From assembly GCA_905201055.1 (NCBI GenBank), contig CAJKMT010000014.1:1-28115 (forward strand): DNA of 28,115 nucleotides, read 5' to 3'. Every line of letters starts with the position of its first letter. Within the stretch, counting starts at the first letter, position 1. This document shows, one piece after another, positions 8,717 through 14,181 of this stretch. The position numbers and the translations under genes were made by a program. The notes under the pieces were generated by a model. That model searched no databases, was not told the DNA's origin, and worked only from the letters and a program-made list of their open reading frames with translations. Source of the DNA: an uncultured Sutterella sp. (GTDB taxonomy: Bacteria; Pseudomonadota; Gammaproteobacteria; Burkholderiales; Burkholderiaceae_F).

Positions 8717-8746
8717 TTGACCTTTTTTTGACGCAACCTCTAAAAT
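8717..8746 (+). promoter_or_regulatory. Promoter candidate for the 8821-17061 operon
   Basis: TTGACC (8717-8722), an 18-nt spacer and TAAAAT (8741-8746) fit a sigma-70 promoter, predicting a start near 8753 and a leader of about 68 nt. A second TTGACG (8728-8733) with TATAGT (8754-8759) has a 20-nt spacer and is less likely. No other promoter-like gap exists before 17061, since all later junctions overlap or are a few bases long. Confidence 0.5.
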
Positions 8747-8820
8747 TCGGGGATATAGTTAGAAGATTGTATTTTTGCCAAGTTTTTTAAGAATTTGCGC
8801 AAGTCATTTTCGGAGCAGTT

Positions 8821-9306
8821 ATGTCAGAAGAAAAGCGCCCTCGTGTGATGGTGGACATGTCCGCCACGCTGATTCACCACGGTCATATCCGTTTACTGAA
8901 AAAAGCCGCTGAGATCGGCGACGTTGTTGTTGCACTGACGACAGACGATGAAATCAAACGCACGAAGGGCTACACACCGGAGATGAATTTTGATGAGCGA
9001 AAAGAAATTCTCGAAGCCATCAAATACGTCAAAGAAGTGGTGCCCAGCCCCTGGCTCATCTCTTACGACTACATGAAAGAGCAAAACTGCGACTTTCTCG
9101 TGCACGGTCACGACAATTCCAACCACATCCCCAAGGAAAAACTCGTGATTTTCCCGCGCACCGAAGGCATCAGCTCTTCGATTCTGCGCGAGCGCGTTTT
9201 GGACAGCTTAATTGAAATGAACACCGACGCGAAACCCTCGAGAGCGTCGGATAAGGTGGCGCGCTTCCTGATTGAATCCATCAAAAAGGAATTCCGTCTC
9301 GAATGA
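8821..9306 (+). CDS. TagD/PepM-type cytidylyltransferase
   Basis: A 161-residue nucleotidyltransferase of the HxGH family, expected to join a phosphorylated or phosphonate small molecule to CTP. HxGH is at residues 19-22 (H-H-G-H), and the second signature RTEGISSS is at 113-120, as in glycerol-3-phosphate cytidylyltransferase TagD. The N-terminal MSATLIHHGHIRLLKKA closely recalls the cytidylyltransferase domain often fused to phosphoenolpyruvate mutase, thought to activate phosphonates; that comparison is from memory. CGGAG lies 5 nt before the ATG. The stop overlaps the next start (ATGA). Next to an aminoethylphosphonate-type importer, CMP-phosphonate or CDP-alcohol formation is plausible, but substrate cannot be read from sequence. 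G3P, phosphoethanolamine and phosphocholine remain alternatives. Confidence 0.85.
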   Translation: MSEEKRPRVMVDMSATLIHHGHIRLLKKAAEIGDVVVALTTDDEIKRTKGYTPEMNFDERKEILEAIKYVKEVVPSPWLISYDYMKEQNCDFLVHGHDNSNHIPKEKLVIFPRTEGISSSILRERVLDSLIEMNTDAKPSRASDKVARFLIESIKKEFRLE

Positions 9307-10298
9307 TGAGACTAGCCAAGGCGGTCACCGGGCTTCTCATTGCGTTTTCTTTGGCAATTTCCTCAGAGGTTTTTGCCAAGGAGGAATTGCTTGTCTACAC
9401 CGCAGTCGAACCTGAACTTTTACCTGCTTATAAGAGTGCGTTCGAAAAAGCGCACCCTGAGGTGGAACTCACTTATGTACGGGATTCAGCAGGACCCATC
9501 TCGGCACGCCTTTTGGCTGAAAAAGAACACCCCAAGGCCCATGTCATTCTGGGGCTTTCTGCCATTGCGCTTGAGCGCCTGAGAGCTTCGGGAATTCTCG
9601 AGCCGTACAAACCGCAAAACGCCTCGGAACTTAACCCCAAAATGCGCGCCGATGATTATTCCTGGATCGGCATCAATGCCTGGGGAGGCTCCATCTGCGT
9701 CAATACCGACCTTTTAAAGAAACAAAACCTGCCGATTCCCGCCGGTTGGGCCGATCTTCTCAATCCGATTTATAAAGGCAAAATCGTGATGCCGAGTCCC
9801 GTCGCTTCAAGCACAGGCTTTATGTTCTTATTGGGTTGGATTCAAGGCATGGGAGATGAAGCCGGTTGGCACTACGTTGAAAAACTTCACGAAAACATTC
9901 TCTTTTATACCGCTTCGGGCGCGAGGCCCGCTGCCATGGCCGCACAGGGTGAAATCCCCATTGCGCTCACTTCAGAAGCTTTCGTGAGGCCTTTTAAGCG
10001 CTTTTCTATCCCCGTTATCACGGTAGAACCCAAGGAAGGCATTGCCTGGGATGCCGAAGGCTGTGCATTACCCTTGGGCTCTCCGAATGCCAATACGGCC
10101 AAAAAGTTTCTGGACTTTTGCGCGACAAAACCTGTTGCTGACATCGCCGCCTCTTTTAGCGGCATCGCTGCGATTGACCGCTTCAGCACCCCTCAGGGAC
10201 GCGCAATGGCCGAGCGCTTTTTACCGCTTGACTTCAAAAGCGCCGCCGCGCAGAAAAGTGAGATGCTCTCTCGCTGGCAATCCATTATCGCAAGGTGA
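9303..10298 (+). CDS. ABC importer solute-binding protein, 2-aminoethylphosphonate type
   Basis: A periplasmic binding protein that captures the substrate for the two genes that follow. Residues 1-25 are a signal peptide (LLIAFSLAISSEVFA, then cleavage). The mature part belongs to the iron/polyamine/aminoethylphosphonate binding group: LLVYTAVEPELLPAYKSAFE, TYVRDSAGPISARLLAEKE, a PSPVASSTGF segment, HENILFYTASGARPA and EPKEGIAWDAEG. These segments resemble the putative 2-aminoethylphosphonate binding family (AepX/PhnS-like) more than iron-binding FbpA; I recognise this by eye. Its ATG overlaps the cytidylyltransferase stop by 4 nt, so import and nucleotidyl activation are translationally linked. 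Iron or another phosphorylated compound remains possible. Confidence 0.82.
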   Translation: MMRLAKAVTGLLIAFSLAISSEVFAKEELLVYTAVEPELLPAYKSAFEKAHPEVELTYVRDSAGPISARLLAEKEHPKAHVILGLSAIALERLRASGILEPYKPQNASELNPKMRADDYSWIGINAWGGSICVNTDLLKKQNLPIPAGWADLLNPIYKGKIVMPSPVASSTGFMFLLGWIQGMGDEAGWHYVEKLHENILFYTASGARPAAMAAQGEIPIALTSEAFVRPFKRFSIPVITVEPKEGIAWDAEGCALPLGSPNANTAKKFLDFCATKPVADIAASFSGIAAIDRFSTPQGRAMAERFLPLDFKSAAAQKSEMLSRWQSIIAR

Positions 10299-10303
10299 TT
10301 TTT

Positions 10304-11314
10304 ATGACCAAGTCTTTGACGATTTCTCATCTCACCAAGTGCTACGGCGCGCTTGCCGCGCTCACCGATATCAATCTTGAGCTGCCCCTTGGCGCCTTCA
10401 CCTCGCTTTTGGGACCTTCGGGCAGCGGCAAAACCACGCTTTTAATGCTTTTGGCCGGTGTTGAAGAAGTTCAGGAAGGCCGCATTGCCTACGATAACGA
10501 AGACATTACGCACCTCGCACTGCCCAAGCGGCGCGCAGGCATTGTCTTTCAGCACTATGCGCTTTTCCCCAACCTTACGGTCAGAGACAATATTCTCTAT
10601 GGTGTCCCCAAAGACACGCCTGAAAAAGACAAAGCTGAAAAGCTTGCCCGCTTAATTGAGATGACGCGTCTCACAGGGCTTGAGAATCGCTATCCCGCCG
10701 AACTTTCGGGCGGTCAGCAGCAGCGTGTAGCCATTGCCCGAGCGCTTGCGATTCACCCCCGGTTTTTACTTTTGGATGAACCGCTCTCAGCGCTTGATGC
10801 GCAAAACCGAGAAAAGATCGGGCGCGAACTTCGCGAAATTCAGCAAAAAGCCGGCATCACCACCATCATGGTGACGCACGACAGAAATGAGGCATTGAGT
10901 CTCTCAGACTATATCGTCGTGATCAAAGACGGCAAAGTGGAGCAGGCCGGAACGCCCGCTGAAATCTACGATCAGCCGTTAACCCCCTTTGTTGCTACCT
11001 TTGCGGGCGGCATGAATCTTATTGAATCGGCTGAGATCAATGAGGGAAAGCTTACCGGTATCCGTTTTTCCGATGTGGAAGTGTTAAACGCGACCGAGCG
11101 CGCTTTTGCCCAATCCAATACCTTTAGCGGCAAGCTTCAGACCAAGGAGTTTACGGGTGCCGGCGTCACGGCTCACTTTCTTTTAAATGACTTTGAGACC
11201 GTGATCACCGCTCAGATCCCCCGGACCAAACCCATTGCCGACAGCCTTCAAATAGGCCAACTTTATGCCGTAAGACTTGCCCCTGAGAGGCTGAGAACGT
11301 GGAGCGCATCTTGA
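10304..11314 (+). CDS. ABC importer ATP-binding protein, 2-aminoethylphosphonate type
   Basis: The cytoplasmic motor of the importer. From ATG 10304 the protein has 336 residues, with AAGGTGA ending 5 nt before it; a GTG at 10295 in the same frame is less likely because it overlaps that site. Walker A is GPSGSGKT at residues 37-44, the signature LSGGQQQ begins at 134, Walker B has Asp158-Glu159 in LLLDEPLSALD, and the switch histidine is His192 in VTHD. The C-terminal ~100 residues form a TOBE-like regulatory region seen in spermidine, iron and phosphonate importers. It follows the binding protein by 5 nt and overlaps the permease start by 16 nt. Confidence 0.93.
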   Translation: MTKSLTISHLTKCYGALAALTDINLELPLGAFTSLLGPSGSGKTTLLMLLAGVEEVQEGRIAYDNEDITHLALPKRRAGIVFQHYALFPNLTVRDNILYGVPKDTPEKDKAEKLARLIEMTRLTGLENRYPAELSGGQQQRVAIARALAIHPRFLLLDEPLSALDAQNREKIGRELREIQQKAGITTIMVTHDRNEALSLSDYIVVIKDGKVEQAGTPAEIYDQPLTPFVATFAGGMNLIESAEINEGKLTGIRFSDVEVLNATERAFAQSNTFSGKLQTKEFTGAGVTAHFLLNDFETVITAQIPRTKPIADSLQIGQLYAVRLAPERLRTWSAS

Positions 11315-12879
11315 GAAAACTTCTGCCCACGCTCCTTCTTGCCGCGCTTACTCTCTTTTTGGCTGTCGGTCTTCTTTTGCCGGCAGCACGGCTCGGTGCT
11401 GAGCTTTTCGCTGGCTCTGCCCTAGGCAGCCTTTTGACTGCCTACAATATCCGCGCCTTTACCAATACGCTCACCATGGGGCTGGCTGTGGGACTGGCTG
11501 CCACAGCCACGGGCTTTGCCGTTGCCCTTCACATTGTGACAACCCGGGGGACGACCTCAACGCTTGCGCGTGCCCTTTTTCCCGCTGCGCTTTTTGCGCC
11601 GTCGGTCATGCCCGCCATCGGTCTCATTTACCTCATCGGCAATAACGGCCTTTTAATTCAGACACCTTTGTACGGCGCTGTCGGTATCTTTTTGGGTGCC
11701 CTCATTTTCACGCTGCCGCACACCACACTGCAGGTGCTTTTAACTCTGCAAAAATTCGACTACCGACTTATGCAGGCAGCGCGCTCTTTGGGCGCCTCTG
11801 ATTCCCGCTGCTTTTTTACTGTCATTTTGCCTCACTGCCGGCTGGGTTTAATCAACGCCTTTTTGATTGCGTTTGTGCTCACGGTGACTGACTTCGGTGT
11901 GCCGAAACTTTTGGGCGGCAACTACCCGATGCTTGCCACCGAAATCTACAATCAGGCAATCGGCAATCAGGACTATGCGGCTGCGGCCTTTCTGAGTCTT
12001 TGGCTCTTGCTGCCGAGCGTTCTGGCTTTTTATTTTTCAACGCACTGCCGCCCAAAAGGTCAAAATTCACAAGGTGCAGGTTTTCCCGCCCAAAGTCTTT
12101 CACAAAATATTGTCTCGGCACTTTTGGCCTGGGCATTCTTGTTATTTGAGCTTGCGAGCATCATCGTTGTGATTTACGGCTCTTTTGTCACCTTCTGGCC
12201 CTATGTGCCGGAGCTGACGCTTGCCAACTATCAATTCAGAAATTCCACCTACGGGATTGAGCCCTGGTTTAACAGTTTTATCCTCGCTTTCTGGGTAGCT
12301 GTCTGCGGTACTGTTTTTGCTTTTGCGGGTGCCTATATTAAACTTCGCATCGATTTTGTGCCGGGCACATTGAAAAAACTTTACGAGGCACTGGCAACCG
12401 TTCCCCTATGCATTCCGGGAACAGTCCTGGGCTTAGCCTTTGCGCTTGCCTTTTCCGGCGTCTCACTTTTTGCCTGCGCCGCGGGTGCCATGGCGCTTTT
12501 GGTATTCAATACCCTGGTACACCTTTACACAGTCTCACACATGAGTGCGGTCAATACGCTGGCCTCTGTTGACCGGCGTCTTGAAACCGTTGGGTTGAGT
12601 TTAGGGGTTTCAAGACTTCAAACCATCCGACGGGTATTGATTCCGATGAGTGTGAACGGCATCGGTGAAGTGTTCTGTTATCTTTTTGCCTCAGCGCTTA
12701 CCACAATTTCCGCGGTGGTGTTTTTATACACTCCGCAAACGATGCCCGCGGCAGTCGCGGCCATCCAGATGATTGACAGCGGCTTTATTTCAGAAGGCGC
12801 CGCGATGTCAACGTTAATCTTTGTCTCGGCTCTGGCCGTCAGATGTATCGCTTTAAAACTTTTTAGTCATAGAAAATGA
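11299..12879 (+). CDS. ABC importer permease, fused double-domain type
   Basis: A 526-residue inner-membrane permease with two binding-protein-dependent transport domains in one chain, so a monomer can form the pore. About 12 hydrophobic segments are visible. The two ATPase-docking (EAA-like) loops are AARSLGASDSRCFFTVILP near residue 156 and TVGLSLGVSRLQTIRRVLIP near residue 432. This fused layout is that of iron(III) permease FbpB and of the putative aminoethylphosphonate permease AepV/PhnV. The GTG start at 11299 is preceded by AGAGG at 8 nt spacing and lies inside the end of the ATPase gene; its stop overlaps the next start (ATGA). The tight overlaps show one translation-coupled unit. Confidence 0.9.
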   Translation: MERILRKLLPTLLLAALTLFLAVGLLLPAARLGAELFAGSALGSLLTAYNIRAFTNTLTMGLAVGLAATATGFAVALHIVTTRGTTSTLARALFPAALFAPSVMPAIGLIYLIGNNGLLIQTPLYGAVGIFLGALIFTLPHTTLQVLLTLQKFDYRLMQAARSLGASDSRCFFTVILPHCRLGLINAFLIAFVLTVTDFGVPKLLGGNYPMLATEIYNQAIGNQDYAAAAFLSLWLLLPSVLAFYFSTHCRPKGQNSQGAGFPAQSLSQNIVSALLAWAFLLFELASIIVVIYGSFVTFWPYVPELTLANYQFRNSTYGIEPWFNSFILAFWVAVCGTVFAFAGAYIKLRIDFVPGTLKKLYEALATVPLCIPGTVLGLAFALAFSGVSLFACAAGAMALLVFNTLVHLYTVSHMSAVNTLASVDRRLETVGLSLGVSRLQTIRRVLIPMSVNGIGEVFCYLFASALTTISAVVFLYTPQTMPAAVAAIQMIDSGFISEGAAMSTLIFVSALAVRCIALKLFSHRK

Positions 12880-13427
12880 AATTGATCGACAAGGTACTCA
12901 AAATTGCCGCTATCGGACTGACACTTTATTGTCCGTTAAACGCCTATGCCTACCTGGATCCGGGCACAGGCAGCATGCTGCTGTCGGTGTTGATCGGTTT
13001 GACATCAAGTGCGTACTTTCTCATCCGAAAACTGCCGAGCATGATCCGCTCGATGTTTTTCAAGTTAAGCGGCAAAAAAGACGATCTGAAGAATAATTCC
13101 ATCGTTTTTTATGCGGAGTCGGCCGCTTACTGGTCAACCTTTAAACCGGTACTTGAAGCGCTTGCCCGCAAAAAAGTGCGTGCCACGTATCTCACGAGTG
13201 ACGAAAACGATCCGGTCTTTAAAAGCGGTCTTGATCAATTCATTCATGCCAAGTTTATCGGCAAGGGTCAGACCGCCTACACGGCGCTGGGCTTTCTTGA
13301 GGCTGACGTTTTTGCGCTCACTACACCCGGTATCGACGTGCTGCAAATCAGGCGCTCTGCGGGCGTGAAAAAAATACGTCCATATCGTGCATGCCGCAGG
13401 CGACATCCACACCTACAAGTTTTATAG
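12876..13427 (+). CDS. CDP-glycerol glycerophosphotransferase-like protein, N-terminal part (frameshifted)
   Basis: First half of a broken gene. Residues 1-25 are hydrophobic and signal-like, followed by YLDPGTGSMLLSVLIG and a second membrane segment. The motif YLDPGTGS is often found near the ends of small bacterial membrane proteins. From about residue 75 the chain is soluble, with IVFYAESAAYWSTFKPVLEAL and an alpha/beta pattern like the N-terminal half of PF04464 glycerophosphotransferases. Coding similarity stops at the A7 tract (13368-13374). Beyond it this frame gives an Arg-rich nonsense tail ending at the TAG at 13425-13427, while the next frame continues the domain. Skipping one A restores a 433-residue protein to 14178. 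Its ATG overlaps the permease stop by 4 nt. Confidence 0.75.
   Translation: MKLIDKVLKIAAIGLTLYCPLNAYAYLDPGTGSMLLSVLIGLTSSAYFLIRKLPSMIRSMFFKLSGKKDDLKNNSIVFYAESAAYWSTFKPVLEALARKKVRATYLTSDENDPVFKSGLDQFIHAKFIGKGQTAYTALGFLEADVFALTTPGIDVLQIRRSAGVKKIRPYRACRRRHPHLQVL
13368..13374 (+). other. A7 tract at the frame break of the glycerophosphotransferase-like gene
   Basis: GTG is followed by seven A residues and then TACGTCCAT. Read with seven As, the frame continues as KKIRPYRAC and soon ends. With six As it reads KKYVHIVHAAGDIHTYKF and joins the second half of the protein. The disruption is therefore one extra base in a homopolymer. A sequencing or assembly error, a phase-variable or transcriptionally slippery site, and a true inactivating mutation all fit. 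Confidence 0.85.
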
Positions 13428-14178
13428 CTTTGACTACTACGACGCTTTTTACTGCGCAGGTCCCGCTCAGGCCAAAAGCCTTCGCTGCCTTGAAGCGCTT
13501 CGCCACACGCCGCCCAAAGACCTTCCGCTTTTGGGCTGCCCCTATTTTGACGGGATGCTTGCCCGAAAGACGGACGACCTGAAACCTGAACCCAACACCA
13601 TTTTGATTGCACCGACCTGGGGCAAAAACGGTCTTTTGACGCGTACGGGCGCCATGATCCCGAAACTTCTGGCGCAAGCAGGCTACCGCGTCATTTTGCG
13701 TCCTCACCCGCAAAGCTTCATTTCCGATAAAGAGCTCATGGATAAGCTTGCTGTGGAACTCAAGGACTTTGACAGCATCGAGTGGGACCGCAACCCCGAC
13801 GGCTTTAAGAGTTTAAGCCGCGCCGAACTCATGATCTCCGACGTCTCGGGCGTGATTTTTGACTTTGCCTTTATTTTCCTGCGCCCGGTGATTTCTGTGG
13901 GCAACGGCCCCATGAAGGACGGTTTTGAAGCTTGGGAAATTCCGCACGAAGCTTGGGAAATGCAGGCGCTTGATTCGCTTGGCAAACGCGTGCTGCCCGG
14001 CGCTGAAAACACCATCCCTGCTTTGGTTTCCGAGCTTCTTGCGCGCCACGAAGACATGGCCGCACGCATTGAAGCTATTCGCAGCGCCAACGTTGTCAAC
14101 TTCGGTCATGCGGGCGAGCCCATTGCCGATGCGCTCATCAAACTCGCTGACTCCGTTCACGCTCAAAAGGGGCACTAA
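13387..14178 (+). CDS. CDP-glycerol glycerophosphotransferase-like protein, C-terminal part (frameshifted)
   Basis: Second half of the broken gene, in the +1 frame; true coding probably resumes directly after the A7 tract at 13375. PF04464 features are clear. They include the nucleotide-binding RPHP (residues 275-278 of the repaired protein) after RVILRP, and the SDVSGVIFDFAF stretch (Asp322 and Ser324), equivalent to the TDYSSxxFDF of TagB/TagF enzymes; the first His of VHIVHAAGD near 169 matches the usual N-terminal catalytic region. Such enzymes move glycerol-phosphate or ribitol-phosphate from a CDP carrier to a polymer at the cytoplasmic membrane face. The GTG at 13387 has no ribosome binding site, so separate translation is unlikely. 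It ends 3 nt before the next ATG. Confidence 0.75.
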   Translation: MHAAGDIHTYKFYSFDYYDAFYCAGPAQAKSLRCLEALRHTPPKDLPLLGCPYFDGMLARKTDDLKPEPNTILIAPTWGKNGLLTRTGAMIPKLLAQAGYRVILRPHPQSFISDKELMDKLAVELKDFDSIEWDRNPDGFKSLSRAELMISDVSGVIFDFAFIFLRPVISVGNGPMKDGFEAWEIPHEAWEMQALDSLGKRVLPGAENTIPALVSELLARHEDMAARIEAIRSANVVNFGHAGEPIADALIKLADSVHAQKGH

Positions 14179-14181
14179 GAA

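Noticed and set aside
9303..12879. Iron(III) importer (FbpABC) as the identity of the ABC genes
   Set aside because: The fused permease fits both, but the binding-protein segments and coupling to a cytidylyltransferase favour the aminoethylphosphonate group. Not excluded, only less likely.
13387..14178. Treating the downstream frame as an independent gene starting at GTG 13387
   Set aside because: There is no ribosome binding site, the start lies in the middle of a conserved domain, and removing one A upstream restores continuous coding. It is the second half of one gene.
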